Origin: Salvator merianae
Taxonomy: Eukaryota > Chordata > Lepidosauria > Squamata > Teiidae
Length of the DNA stretch: 64,000 bases
Reading direction: 5' to 3'
Assembly: GCA_003586115.2 (NCBI GenBank)
Contig: QVOM02000126.1
Coordinates: forward strand, 8,152,056 to 8,216,055
Positions within the stretch are counted from its first letter, which is position 1. The number at the start of each line of letters is the position of its first letter. The notes beneath the pieces were generated by a model. The model had not been told where the DNA came from. It was given only the letters and a program-made list of their open reading frames with translations, and ran no database searches. The position numbers were made by a program, and so were the translations under genes. This document shows, piece by piece, positions 41,690 through 51,983 of this stretch.

Positions 41690-42231
41690 AATGCAATGTA
41701 AAAAGAGATTACATACATATGTGGTGGAAATGTAGGGATGTTTAAAAAGTTTGTCAACAGTTGATGAAATAAATGGAACAGATAATACAGGAACCAATGG
41801 ATTGCACACACAAAATTGTGTCTCTTAGGAAGAATTAGAGGGGAAAATATGGAAACAAAAAATAAAGATCTGTCATTGAAGTTATTACCGGTGGTAAGAC
41901 AAACTACACTATATGGGCGGAAAGATAAGGGAAAATGGATACGAGAAAGATGCAGATAGTATGCATGGGAATTGTTTATATTTGATATGATTAGAGATAA
42001 AAGAATAAAAATGGAAGGACACAAGGTCAAGAAGGAACTCGGGTTGACTTGGGGGACTTGGCTACTAATTAATATTGAGACCACAAAGGATCAAGCGGAA
42101 AGGAAAGAGATAAAGAGAGATAATAATCGTAGAATGGACCAGTAGGGGAGAGGTTTACGGGGGGAAATTGTAACTTATATTACCGGCATTGCATTGTAAC
42201 AATTACCGATCAAAAAAAAGAAAAAAGAAAA
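41690..42231 (+). mobile_element. L1-like LINE 3' end
   Basis: CATATGTGGTGGAAATGTAG reads HMWWKCRDV, as in the C-terminal region of L1 ORF2. Frames then decay, and the element ends in an A-rich tail (CAAAAAAAAGAAAAAAGAAA, 42210-42230). I am confident of a LINE tail but less so of L1 rather than a relative. Confidence 0.5.
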
Positions 42232-42234
42232 CCA

Positions 42235-42965
42235 TGTTGTACAAAGGATGACTGTTTTCCCGCTTTGCTGAATCACACAATGAGCTAAACTTAGAGGGCA
42301 CAGTTGTGCTTGTGAAAGGGCTTATGCAGACAGACAGAGTGGCCAATCTCCTGGTATAAAACGGAGCAGGCAAATCCTGCATGAGTGAACCCTCCTGCCA
42401 GCCAATAGAGAGTCCTCGTGCAAAGCTGTGATCCTGTAGGCACAGACAACGCACGACGAACGGACGAGAAAGGCAATCACCGTTTCTTTTGTACAGGAGG
42501 CCCTAATGAGCAGGCGAAGGAGAATCGAGCAAGGCTGCTGATAAATTTACCTCCTGTCGTTTCCCCCGACACGGACCGCCAGCGCTAGAATAAACAGCCT
42601 CATCAGGGGGGTTGACGGGGTTGTTTTGATTATCCGGGAGATGAATCTCCTTGTCCTTTGATCCCCCGATGTTTTTGGAGCCTGCAGTGCTTCGTAGCAG
42701 CAGGAGTTTATATATATTTATTTTTTTCCCATCCCAAGGAGCAAGTGAAGGCAGCTGCCTGCCATTGATTTATAGAAGGAAGCTGCCATTAAGAAGGCCC
42801 AAACACCTTGCCACAATCAAAATAGTTGGATTATTGCTTGTCAAGGCAGTGACAGAAGCAGGCAGTGCTTTCAAGGATAGACAGGGCTTCATTACCGAAA
42901 TAGAAGTTGGCTGCCGCCCAGGAAAATTTGGCATGCATATAAGGTGTAAATTATAGATAGTGCAG
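42235..42965. other. non-repetitive stretch, candidate conserved element
   Basis: From about 42440 I see no repeat motif. The composition is balanced and motif-dense (CATCAGGGGGGTTGACGGGG, TGCCATTGATTTATAG, GGCATGCATATAAGG). The frame 42651-42956 (101 codons) has no recognised domain. It could be an enhancer or a missed exon. Confidence 0.35.
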
Positions 42966-42977
42966 GATAAACCAAGG

Positions 42978-43108
42978 GTTTTGTTTGTTTGTACGTTGCA
43001 TTTCTATTCTGCCATTCTTCCTATGAGATAAGGCAGCAAGCATTATCCATCCTTCCATTTTACTCTTGCAGCAGGGTGACTTACATGGCTCAGTGCAGAT
43101 TTGAACTC
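42978..43108 (-). mobile_element. LINE or SINE tail fragment, uncertain
   Basis: GTTTGTACGTTGCATTTCTA + TTCTGCC resembles the local L2 3' tail read on the minus strand. The right part (GCAGATTTGAACTCTAA) resembles a SINE box B. Family uncertain. Confidence 0.35.
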
Positions 43109-43114
43109 TAACAG

Positions 43115-43252
43115 GGCTGCATCCAGACGTCGCTTACTTATTCCCGCTATATTTGGATATTCCGGAATAAAGCATGGATATTCTGGAATATTTATGCTTG
43201 ATTCTGGAATTTTGGAATATAGTGGAATAAGTAAGTGACGTCTGGATGCAGC
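43115..43252. mobile_element. palindromic MITE with GGCTGCATCCAGACGTC ends
   Basis: GGCTGCATCCAGACGTCGC and GACGTCTGGATGCAGC are inverted. The inner arms CCGCTATATTTGGATATTCC and GGAATATAGTGGAATAAG also pair. It is the same family as 62506-62844. Confidence 0.75.
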
Positions 43253-43255
43253 TAA

Positions 43256-43813
43256 GGCCCCTTCTGCATGGAACCTTGATACTGATCAAAAGCCTTTGTG
43301 GTCATCTTCTGAACTTCATAGATCCACACATGAATGCAGAACTCTGAGGTCATGCTCCTCGCTGGAACACTCCGTCTGATTTAGACGGAGTGTAATCCTG
43401 ATCAGGAGACTCCTAATCCGGAACGACGCTCGTCACGATTAAACGCGACTACCAGCAGATGAGACGGTCCTGATCACAAACGAGGAGGCATACCGTGCAA
43501 ACAGCATGCTTCCATGTTCAGGACTACTGGGATGGGGCAGGGGACGCAATTCAGGGATGTGCCAAAGCGTGCTGCTAAAATGCATCCCCTGGTGCCTCCA
43601 AAGCTAGGAACTTTCATTCCTAGCCTTTGGTGTCTTCATGGTCTGATCCGAAGCTCACACAAACTTTGGGACATGGCATGGGTTGGTCTGAACCTGCACC
43701 GTTGTGTAGACAGTGCTGATCTCGCCCACGTCTTTCTGTGGTTAGAATCGGTGAACCTGCCTGTTCGAAATCCACGGATTCTGATCATAGATCTTCCAGT
43801 GCAGAAAGACCCC
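43256..43813. mobile_element. PIF/Harbinger-like MITE (family H-A), reverse orientation
   Basis: Starts GGCCCCTTCTGCATGGAAC after TAA and ends CAGTGCAGAAAGACCCC before TAG. The interior TAGACGGAGTGTAATCCTGA and CAAAGCTAGGAACTTTCATT corresponds to 11898-12429 by shared motifs. It abuts the MITE on its left. Confidence 0.65.
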
Positions 43814-44094
43814 TAGTGTCACAGGTTCTAGCTCAGCACCTTAGCAGGCAATTGATCATCACAAATCCCATGACGCATAGACCTTTGAAGCTACCGTTGG
43901 CTTCCTTTTGCTTTGTGTTCCACCTTTCATGCTTCAGGCAGGTCCATCCTGCCATTTTTATTTATTTTTACAATTTACATTCCCTGCCCTACTTAGCCCA
44001 ATGCAGGTGTTTCTTCTCAACAAATTATGCAGCTTGGCTGCTTCTTTCCTTAATGAAAAAATTTAATATAGGCATAAAGAAAATAAGAAAATAA
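43814..44094. other. unassigned sequence
   Basis: Includes a short T-rich LINE-like tail near 43955-44000; otherwise nothing recognised. Confidence 0.3.
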
Positions 44095-44580
44095 GACTGT
44101 TCCTGCTATTTGAAGGGCAGTAGCCTCAGAGCAAGAGCCATGCTGTTCTTGCCCTCCACCCCCTGCCCTGGGCAGCAAAAAAATGAGGGTGGGCCTGTAT
44201 ACACTACAAGCCTTGGACAAGCCCCGTACCTGGCCAGCAGCACTTGCAGTGCAAATGGCTGGCCAGAATTTCCATAGCAAAGTTCGAACTGGCATCTGGT
44301 GCATGGCCAGAGGTTGTCATGGCGATCTCGCAGCTGCGAATGACTGTGAAGCCACAGTATGCAGGCCACACCCCCTCACCGCGCATCACCCAAAGAGGGT
44401 GTGGCTCTGCTGTCCCAGGAGCAATCCAGCCGTTGATGGACTGCTTTTTAGTTGTCCACAGCTGGATCGCTCCAGAGAGGGCTTAGACGCCTCCTGGTGA
44501 GCTGCAGTGGTGGCCAGGTATAGACGGAACCATCTAGCAAGCAGCCTGACTCATTCCAAAAGGTAAGTGCAAAAAGGCCC
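44095..44580. mobile_element. PIF/Harbinger-like MITE (H-D-like), diverged
   Basis: The right end GGTAAGTGCAAAAAGGCCC is clear. The left end (about GACTGTTCCTGC) is weak. The interior CACTTGCAGTGCAAATGG, CATGGCGATCTCGCAGCTGC and CCCAGGAGCAATCCAGCCG recalls H-D. Several frames (44050-44500) overlap on both strands and are not genes. Confidence 0.45.
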
Positions 44581-45062
44581 AGTGTTTCCACACAGGGATG
44601 CTTTGGGAGGCACACGAAGTGACCACGGAAGTTGGCCTACACATAGCGAGTTAAGGGAAGTCCATACCCCTTAGTAGAGCAGCAGCAGGACAGGAGTATA
44701 GGAGAATGATCTGCCACTAAAGCACTGTACTCAGTGCTTGTGGCAGGACGTGTTCCCAATGGGTGTGGGGATGGGTAATCCCAGTGTCATTCAAGGGTTC
44801 CTATAGCCACACTGAATTGTGCAGGTCTTGCCTGAGTATGAAAAATTGCTTCAGGAGGGTAGAATTCACAATACCACAGCACGGTGCCCAGCCTGCTTTT
44901 ACAGAAACTTGTTATATTTATTCTGTGCTCAGCCTTGCAGAAGAAAAACGCTATCAGATGACACTGGTTTGATCCAGATATATGAGATCAAAGCAGGGTA
45001 AAATAAAATTCTCCTCAGCCTACTTTGGAAGGCTGGAAATTTGGCCAAAAATTGGCCATTGT
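44581..45062. other. unassigned sequence
   Basis: Nothing recognised in this 480-bp stretch. Confidence 0.35.
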
Positions 45063-45200
45063 GGCTGCATCTAACACTTTTTTTAAAAAAGCACTTCAAA
45101 AACAGCTTAGAGGTAGTAGCATGCAGACCCTAGTGGACCCATTTCACCTCTGATCCACATTAAAGGACAGAAGATGCAGTGACCATGTAGACCCACAGAA
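45063..45200. mobile_element. truncated MITE (GGCTGCATC end)
   Basis: GGCTGCATCTAACAC followed by AAAAAGCACTTCAAAAACAG, GGTAGTAGCATGCAGACC and TGATCCACATTAAAGGACAG matches the left half of 37114-37340. The right half is lost. Confidence 0.5.
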
Positions 45201-45224
45201 TCCTGGGTCAGAAAATATGACTAT

Positions 45225-45830
45225 TTCAGTGCTGTTGAGAAAGTTTCTTTTAACCATTGAAGGAGAAGCTGACATCATATTTCATAGCGTCCTTTGTTGC
45301 AGAAACTAATATTGTATAAGGAGATGCATTTGCTCCAGTTCCATCTGATTACACTCCGTTTTACACTTGTCACTGATACATAATCAGGAACGTGAGGAGG
45401 AGGTGGGTTCACGGCAGGCAGGTAATAAACACCTGCCATCTTTTGATTAATGGCCTAACAGTGTTGATGTGCAGAAAGATAGTGATAAAAGTTGTGGGGC
45501 ATAAAATGAAGAGAGGTGTGAAAGATTTGCATTTTCATGCCTGCTGAGCTTGATTAAAGGAAGTTATTTTACTATCATATGCTCTATTTGTCTCCTGTTA
45601 CTAGAGGCAGAGACCATTGTTAGGTTAAGCTGGGGGAACCTTTCAGAATTATTGAAAGATCAACCTGTGCACATTATCCTTTGAGTCCCAGGGTTAACCT
45701 GAGTGGAAAGGAAGTGTTTTCAAGTAATTCAGTTAAAGTTGCCCTGAGGTCATCTTTCTACTCAGTTTCAAATTACATTGATTTGTCTCTGGTAGTTCTG
45801 CAGTATGAGAAATTTACAACAGCACAAACA
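45225..45830. other. non-repetitive stretch, candidate conserved element
   Basis: No repeat recognised. AGGTGTGAAAGATTTGCATT near 45510-45535 joins a T-box half-site (AGGTGTGA) and an exact octamer (ATTTGCAT). GGCAGGTAATAAACACCTGCC nearby (45416-45437) is an inverted E-box pair. It could be an enhancer. Confidence 0.35.
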
Positions 45831-45833
45831 TAA

Positions 45834-46048
45834 GGGCCCTTTCTGCACTGGGCCTTCTTCCAGATTTTGGCCCTTTCTGCACTTGGACTTATTCCAGATT
45901 GTATCTCAGAATAGGGACCTGCCATCTGCATGCTAGTGCAGACTCTGGTAGACCCTGGGCAAGACCTTTCATAGTTTGCACTAGCATGTGGATAGCAGGT
46001 CCCTATTCTGGGATATAATCTACAATAAGGCCAAGTGCAGAAAGGGCC
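45834..46048. mobile_element. palindromic MITE inserted in a sibling's end (family H-C)
   Basis: 35 bp of an H-C left end (GGGCCCTTTCTGCACTGGGC..) is cut by a complete H-C element at 45869-46048 (GGCCCTTTCTGCACTTGGAC.. AAGTGCAGAAAGGGCC). The rest of the first element is missing. Confidence 0.75.
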
Positions 46049-46050
46049 AA

Positions 46051-46388
46051 GGTGTGATCAGATACTGCTGTTTTCAGCCATCCCTTTAAGAAAAAGCATC
46101 CCATCTCCCAGATGCACAAAAAATGCCTTGCAAACAGTTATCTGAATATGCAGCTTAAAACCTACCTTATTTTACCACATTCTGCAGTCTATATTTACTT
46201 CTATGTCAGGCAACACCTACGCTGAATATGGGTGCTTGGCACTGACTGGCCACTCAGCATGTAGTTTCTGGCCTAACCCAGCTTAAAGAAAGAGACACCT
46301 TCAGAGCTATGAAATCCCAAATGTTGAAGAGGCAACTTTTCTGAAACTTCAAAACAGGGTGCCTCTTTAAGCATGTCTGATCGCACCC
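46051..46388. mobile_element. MITE of the GGTGTGATCAGA family (H-G), full length
   Basis: Ends GGTGTGATCAGATACTGC and GCATGTCTGATCGCACC are inverted. The interior TTCAGCCATCCCTTTAAG and GTCAGGCAACACCTACGC recurs at 36348 and 52726. Confidence 0.65.
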
Positions 46389-46389
46389 A

Positions 46390-46995
46390 GAGATCCCCTT
46401 ATCTCAACAAGAGTTGATCAACCTGCCCATGAATTAAAATCTGCTGCAGAAGCCTGCTACCACCATCAGAAGCTAAAAAGGTCAGGGCCTGAGACAGGGC
46501 CTTCTCTGTGACAGAACCCATGCTGCAGAATGGCCTCCCTTCTGAAGTGCACTAAGCACCCTCCCTCTATACATTTAAGAGGTCGGTAAAGACAGATCTA
46601 TCTAAAGAAGCACTTCTTCTCTTCCTCTTTTGTATGCTACTCTGTTTTTAATGTGTTCTCATTTTTGTTTTTATGTATTCTGGTTGTTGTAAGCAGTGGT
46701 GGCCACCGGCTTTAAGCCACAGTGTTTGCGCCCTGCACAAAGTGCGCCATGGCTGTTCGCAGGACCTCCAGGCCTCCGTACTGCTGCAGCAGGTCACTTA
46801 GTGACCCCATCTTATGCCCGAGGTCTCAGGGACCTGCTGCAGCAGTACGGAGGTCTGGAGGCCCCGCAAACAGCCATGGCACGCTTTGTGAGGGGCGCAA
46901 ACACCTGGGCTTAAAGCCAGCAGCTGCCACTGGTTGTAACTCACCCTGAGACCTCAGGCATAAGATGGCATAGAAATGCAATAAATAAACAAATC
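46390..46995 (+). mobile_element. L2-like LINE 3' end, split by a hAT MITE
   Basis: The ORF2 end and 3' UTR include CAGGGCCTTCTCTGTGACAG and TTTAAGAGGTCGGTAAAGAC. The 3' end CACCCTGAGACCTCAGGCAT + AAGATGGCATAGAAATGC continues after the MITE and ends AATAAATAAAC. Confidence 0.7.
46694..46932. mobile_element. palindromic hAT MITE with TSD and a foreign loop
   Basis: Starts CAGTGGTGGCCACCGGC and ends GCCAGCAGCTGCCACTG. Flanks GTTGTAAG (46686-46693) and GTTGTAAC (46933-46940) match at 7 of 8. The loop (46807-46831) is not family sequence: it is a reverse-complement copy of the LINE just outside the element. Confidence 0.9.
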
Positions 46996-47389
46996 AGCTA
47001 AGGTCCCAGACACAGCTACTTCAGTACACAGACACACACCAGGAGCTGGGGCAGGCGTGCTTGCCCAGGCTCAGAGAGGGAATAGCAGCTGGGAAGGTGG
47101 GATGAAATATCTCCTAATCAATTAATTCTGAAGTAAATCTGCATCCTTAAAAGAGCCAGCATGACATAGCAGCTGGAGTATTGGACTAAGGTCAAACCCA
47201 CACAGAAAAAATAGAGATCTCTGAACACCTGGTTAGCCCCCAGAACAATGATGAGGGTGAACTAAAGACAACCCTACTTTAACTATTCCTAAGCCACATT
47301 TAAACATGGGGGTGCATGATGAAGGGGCTTCATTGCCACATCTCCACATGCAGCAGCAACAGGCACTACACCACCCCCATTATTGCACT
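46996..47389. other. mostly unassigned, with a SINE head fragment
   Basis: Nothing recognised except at 47155-47198, listed separately. Confidence 0.35.
47155..47198 (+). mobile_element. SINE head fragment
   Basis: GAGCCAGCATGACATAGCAG + CTGGAGTATTGGACTAAGG resembles the tRNA-like head of a common squamate SINE (box A region). It is cut before box B. Confidence 0.5.
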
Positions 47390-47766
47390 TGAGCTGATGG
47401 GTAGGAGAGTTAGGACCGACAAGGGAAGGTATTTTTTCACCCAGAGGGTCATCGGTCTGTGAAATTTATTACCAGAAGAGGTGGTGACAGCTATCAGCCT
47501 GGGTAGCTTTAAGAAAGGATTGGACAGACTCATGGGGTCAGGTGTATGAATGGCTACTAGAATGGATGCCTAGGTACTGCCTCCAGGTTGGAAAGACAGG
47601 CAGGATGTCTGCAAACCATTTGTAGGAAGTCAGGAGCAGGTGAAGGTTTTGCCTTTGTCTTCTGCTTGAGAAGCCCAGAAGCAGTTGGTGGGCCACTGTG
47701 TGAAACAGAATCCTGGACTAGATGGGCCATAGCCTGATCCAGCAGGGCTCCTCTTATGTTCTTATT
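47390..47766 (+). mobile_element. CR1 LINE 3' end
   Basis: Starts AGCTGATGGGTAGGAGAGTT and ends CTCCTCTTATGTTCTTATTG. Codons for LLPEEVVTAISLGSFKKG are still readable. Confidence 0.85.
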
Positions 47767-47934
47767 GGAAGGTATGATTACCATCCAAGGTGCAAGATGT
47801 GTGCAGGTGCAATTTTCCACCCTCACTGCACATGCCTCCAATGCCTGCTTGAAACAAAGCTTCCACGCTTTAGAATGGAGACCTGGAAGTGTCTTTTGCG
47901 GCAGTGACCATGGGGTCTCCCCAGAGGCATAGAA

Positions 47935-48377
47935 AATTATGCATGGTGTGGACAAAGTGGATAGGGAGAAGTTTTTCTCACTTTCCAAAAAGTACTAACA
48001 GGTCACCAAATGGAGCTAAATCCTGGGTGAATCAGGACAGACGAAAGGATTTTTAAAATATACAAATGCATAGTTAAACTTTGGAATTCACTCCCATGAG
48101 CTGTGGTGTTGGCTATCTGCCTGGATGGTTTCAAAAAAGGGGTGGAACCAAATCACGGAAGTCAAGGTTATTAGTGGCTATTAGCCCTGGTGACTGCTGG
48201 AGGTGGTCTGTCTCTGAAGAGCAGTCGGTGGGAGACTGAAAGGGCAGCAGACTGTATGCTTAAGGCCTGCTTGTGGGCTTACCTATGCAGCTGGTTGGCC
48301 ACTGCAAGAGCAGACAGCTGGACTAGATGGGACACTGGTCTGATCCAGTGGAGCACTCCGTATGTTCTTAAGTTCCT
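47935..48377 (+). mobile_element. older, diverged CR1 LINE 3' end
   Basis: ATTATGCATGGTGTGGACAA, then TGGATGGTTTCAAAAAAGGG, GCTGGACTAGATGGGACAC and TATGTTCTTAAGTTC follow the CR1 order. The 3' UTR is clearly different from the other copies and matches 61472-61703 better. Confidence 0.65.
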
Positions 48378-48567
48378 GACCAGCATATAAACACACTTGA
48401 TAGCTAGGAGACAACTAGAAGGCTGGGAACACTACTGCAATTGCTGCAGAGAAATAAAAATGTGCAAACTTCCGCCTGCACTTCCAGCCCCTGGCAGCAA
48501 TTTTGTCTGGGCTCTAGAATGGTCTCATCCCTGGGGTGGCAGCTCTGTTTTCCACCCCTGATCCTGC

Positions 48568-48690
48568 ACCCATGGAGATGGTGCTTAAGGCCTAGAAGTC
48601 CCCTGGGTCTGAATCCTCCTCAGCAATGTAGTTCACTGGGTGACCTTGGGCCAGTCAGTGCTCTTGCCATAGCCCAGGGTTGGCAGCTTG
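48568..48690 (+). mobile_element. SINE fragment with MIR-like core
   Basis: GGGTCTGAATCCTCCTCAGC (decayed box B) is followed by TCACTGGGTGACCTTGGGCC + AGTCA, the conserved core of MIR/CORE-type SINEs. Confidence 0.6.
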
Positions 48691-48880
48691 CAGCCCACCA
48701 GATCTTGAAGGACTATAGCTTTCATGGCAGGCACACATGGGGCACCTGCCCATCTGCAGTAAGATTAAACAGCTGTGGCTGTCAATATGCATGAAGTCGC
48801 TGCCAAGTGACTCCATCAGCATGAAGAGCAGAGAATCAGGCTTTGAAATGATACCTGTTTGAACAATGATGAATCAGTGA

Positions 48881-48960
48881 TGCCTATTTGAAAAGCAGGG
48901 AATCAAACTGTGATCTGATTGGTCAGATCAAAGTTTGGTTCTGTGCTCTTCAAATAGGCA
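48881..48960. other. 80-nt near-perfect hairpin
   Basis: TGCCTATTTGAA pairs with TTCAAATAGGCA; AGCA with TGCT; GGAATCAAACT with AGTTTGGTTCT; and TGATCTGA with TCAGATCA around a TTGG loop. There are only two mismatched positions by my count. The shape recalls a pre-miRNA or a tiny MITE. See the findings. Confidence 0.7.
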
Positions 48961-49082
48961 GGGGTGGCTGGTTTATAGGTGCTCAACTTTGCAGTTGTTG
49001 CAGGTGCATTGTTAATCAGAACTGGCAAACCCTGTTGCAATGGAGGTGTTGGGATGTGCCCACCAAGAAGACTGTGATCCTT

Positions 49083-49240
49083 ATAGAATCATAAAATCAT
49101 AGAATAGTGGACTTGAAGGGGACCACAAGGATCATCTAGTCTACCCTTTGCAATTTTTGGAAAAGCAAATTAAACTATTGTTGAGAAGTGACTGTCCAGC
49201 CATTTCTTGAACACTGACTGCAAGAAGTAATGTGGGATAT
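49083..49240 (-). mobile_element. CR1 LINE 3' end (ATTCTATG type)
   Basis: TAGAATCATAAAATCATAGA + ATAGTGGACTTGAAGGGGACC and GTCCAGCCATTTCTTGAACA are the reverse complement of the CR1 end seen at 50055. Confidence 0.7.
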
Positions 49241-49409
49241 AACAAGACCCCTCAGTTGCCTCTTGCTGCTGCTGCCAGATGTGAGTGTCACTCCTGGGCT
49301 TACCTTCACATCTGGTGAGCTCTTTTCATTTGGGGCTACCAGAACCCAGCCAATCACCTGCCTGTTTCCTTGTTTTCATGCACTTATAGCCCCAAACAAC
49401 ACTATCATG

Positions 49410-49725
49410 AAAGAAGAAGAAGAAGACGACGAAGAAGAAGAACTTGGTTTTTATACCCCACTTTTCTCGGCTGAAGCTAACTCAAAGCGGCTTACAAGGT
49501 TATTTTTCGCCCAAAGGCTTACATCTGTCTATCTTCCGCATCACACAATGTGACGCTCCCTATTTATCTACTTGCAATTACTTGCTTTCGAACAGCTAGG
49601 CTGGCTGGAGCTAGAGGCCAGTAGAGGGCGCTCATCCCCTCTACACGGCAGACAGGGGCCTTGAATTCAGATCCTCCTACTGAAAGATCAGTGCCTTAGC
49701 CTTCTGCGCCACCATGCCTCCTCAC
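49410..49725 (-). mobile_element. tRNA-derived SINE, nearly full length
   Basis: On the minus strand it starts AGGCATGGTGGCGCAGAAGG (box A-like) and GGATCTGAATTCAA (box B-like). It runs through an unrelated body and ends CTTGTAAGCCGCTTTGAGTT + GGGGTATAAAAACCAAG, then (TTC)n. This head-body-tail layout is that of tRNA SINEs that borrow a LINE tail. Confidence 0.7.
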
Positions 49726-50054
49726 CAGATACCAAGGTAAGAATCATTACTCCAGGAAACCTGGTGTCATTCCTAGATTTCCATAGCAGACGGTTTTCAA
49801 GCAAGTATCCTAGGACTATATCAGGAATGCCATGGATAAGTGTGGTTTTCCCAATATAGTGCTGTGACAATTGTGGATTTTACCTTGCATCTGGAGGCAC
49901 TTGTAGAACCCACAGCCTCCGCCGGTAGACTGTTGTGCACATCTTCCTGTTTAGAAATCCTCCTGCATATGGTTGGCAGCTCTGGCATAGTCTACCTAGC
50001 AGAGTTGTTGTGAGGATACGATGGTGGGGAGGAAAATGATGTACACAGCTTGAA

Positions 50055-50216
50055 GCTCTTCAGGAGGTGGTGGGCTCTCCTTCACTGGAGGTCTTCAAGG
50101 AGAGGCTGGACAGTTATCTGTCTGGGATGCTTTAGTGAATCCTGCATTGAGCAGGGGGTTGGACTCGATGACCCTGGAGGTCCCTTCCAACTCTATGATT
50201 CTATGATTCTATGAAT
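50055..50216 (+). mobile_element. CR1 LINE 3' end (ATTCTATG type)
   Basis: GGTGGTGGGCTCTCCTTCAC, GGGGGTTGGACTCGATGACC and CTATGATTCTATGATTCTAT. It keeps only the last ORF2 codons and the tail. Confidence 0.85.
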
Positions 50217-51069
50217 AGTACTACAACATGCAAACAAATAAATAGGAATGATAGGGCCTTTGTGCACTTACTCATATTGAAGGCCAGAAGCTGCTTCCTG
50301 GGTAGTATATCAATCCTTAAGATCTAAATTAGATTTTCATTTTCAACCCACAGTTCCCTAAGAGCTTAGAGAGGAATACAGGGATTCTCTTTTCCATAGT
50401 TTCTCACACGTCTGTGATGAAAGTCGGGCTGACAGAAGCTACCAACCCGTGCTCTGGAAATCATAAGATATGAATGGAGCATTTCCCATACAAACTATGA
50501 AGTTTTAGTGGATTCAGATATTTTGCAATCAGTAATCCTCTGAGTTAAAAAAAAAAATAAAAAAATCCGATTGGGAATGTCAAGAGAGGCCAAACCCATT
50601 TTGGAAGAAACTGCAGACAGGAAACATGATTTACATAAGGCAAATAGTAAGCGGTTATTTCCCATGGCAGGGTATTTCAAAGAGAGTTTTGTTTTGATAA
50701 CAAGAATCCGATCAGAGAAAGAAGATGCCACACAGGAAGCCAAAAAATTAAATAAAGCCCATGTTTGTTCTGATGGGACTTCAAAAGCTTGACCGTGGGT
50801 AAACAAGCTGTCGGAAAGGAACCCAAGAAATTAAGGAAGAAATCAGATAAACAGCGAGGGTTTTCCCAGCCGCTGTACAAGCTCAGAACCAGGATAGAAA
50901 TGGAATGGAATTAAAATGTTATACAGGAAGTAGCAATAAATGCATGTGTGCAAAAGGAGAAATGCAAGGTCAGAATCATAAGAGTATATTTATTTATTCA
51001 ATTTAGTTATTTATTCACTGCCTTTAACCCACGAGGCTCTCAGAACAGTTTGCAATATGTAATGTTAAA
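50217..51069. other. unassigned sequence
   Basis: No named repeat except an AT-rich LINE-like end near 50985-51060. Frames at 50495-50806 (minus) and 50571-50792 (plus) overlap and have no domain. Confidence 0.35.
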
Positions 51070-51140
51070 GAGAGCCCTTTCTGCACTGGCCTTATTCCAG
51101 ATTATATCCCAGAATAGGGACCTGCCATCTGCAGGCCCCA
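51070..51140. mobile_element. half palindromic MITE (family H-C)
   Basis: Left arm only: GAGCCCTTTCTGCACTGGCC, TTATATCCCAGAATAGGGAC, CTGCCATCTGCAGGCCCC. It stops near the palindrome centre. Confidence 0.65.
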
Positions 51141-51278
51141 ATAATATGCACATAAAAATCCATTTTCCATCTGTGAACAAACACTTGGGCAACATTTTAA
51201 ACTCATTTTCCCTTCCCTGATTCAAGTCAATGACTTTAGAACAATCGGCATATGTGACAGTATGGGACACTGCATGAT

Positions 51279-51890
51279 TCATTCATTCATTCATTTAATT
51301 CAGTGAAGAATTTATATCCTGTCCTTCACCAGAAGGTCCCAGGGTGGGTCACAATAATAAAAACACAAAATACATAGAATATTCCTAAAACATATTTAAA
51401 ATATAACTACTACTCCCTCCTTCCCTGGCAGGACAGCACTCAAAGGAAGCTAAACGTCAAAACCCTGGGTGAATAGGCATGTTTTAACCAGCATTGAAAA
51501 CCATATAATGTAGATGCCTGCCAAAATTCCAGAGGGAAGCTGTTCCAAAGTCTGGGGGCCACCACAGAAAAGGCACTCTTGCACGTCTTTGCCCCTTGTG
51601 CCACGGAGAGAGGAGAAACTACAAGAAGGCCCTCTCCTTGAGATCTCAATACATGGGCAGATCTATATGGCAGAAGCTACTCCTTCAGATAACTGGTGTC
51701 CGAGCCATTTAGGGCTTTATACGGTAGCATCAACACCTTGAATTGGTCTCTGTAGTGAATAGGCAGCCAGAGCAGAATTTTCAGGACTGGCATGATGTGT
51801 GTGTGTGTCCAGGCAGAGACTCCTCTCATCAATTGAGCTATTGCGTTCTGCACTAGTTCCAGCTCCCAGATCCCTTCTGATTTTCTATCA
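51279..51890 (-). mobile_element. L2-like LINE 3' end with ORF2 remnant
   Basis: ATTCATTCATTCATTTAATT, then AGAAGGTCCCAGGGTGGGTC. The minus-strand frame 51649-51440 contains KSAFSVVAPRLWNSFPLEF, the ORF2 C-terminus. The sequence runs into the hexamer array. Confidence 0.75.
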
Positions 51891-51983
51891 TTGGTATTGG
51901 TATTGGTACTGGTACTGGTACTGGAACTGGAACTGGTATTGGTATTAGTACTGGTATTGCTATTGGTACTGGTACTGGTATTG
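51891..51983. repeat. degenerate hexamer array (TGGTAT/TGGTAC)
   Basis: About 15 units of the form TGGTAT, TGGTAC or TGGAAC with few other changes. It sits inside L2-derived sequence. Confidence 0.85.

Noticed and set aside
51891..51983. A CRISPR-like array
   Set aside because: The units are tandem hexamers without spacers, in a eukaryotic genome.
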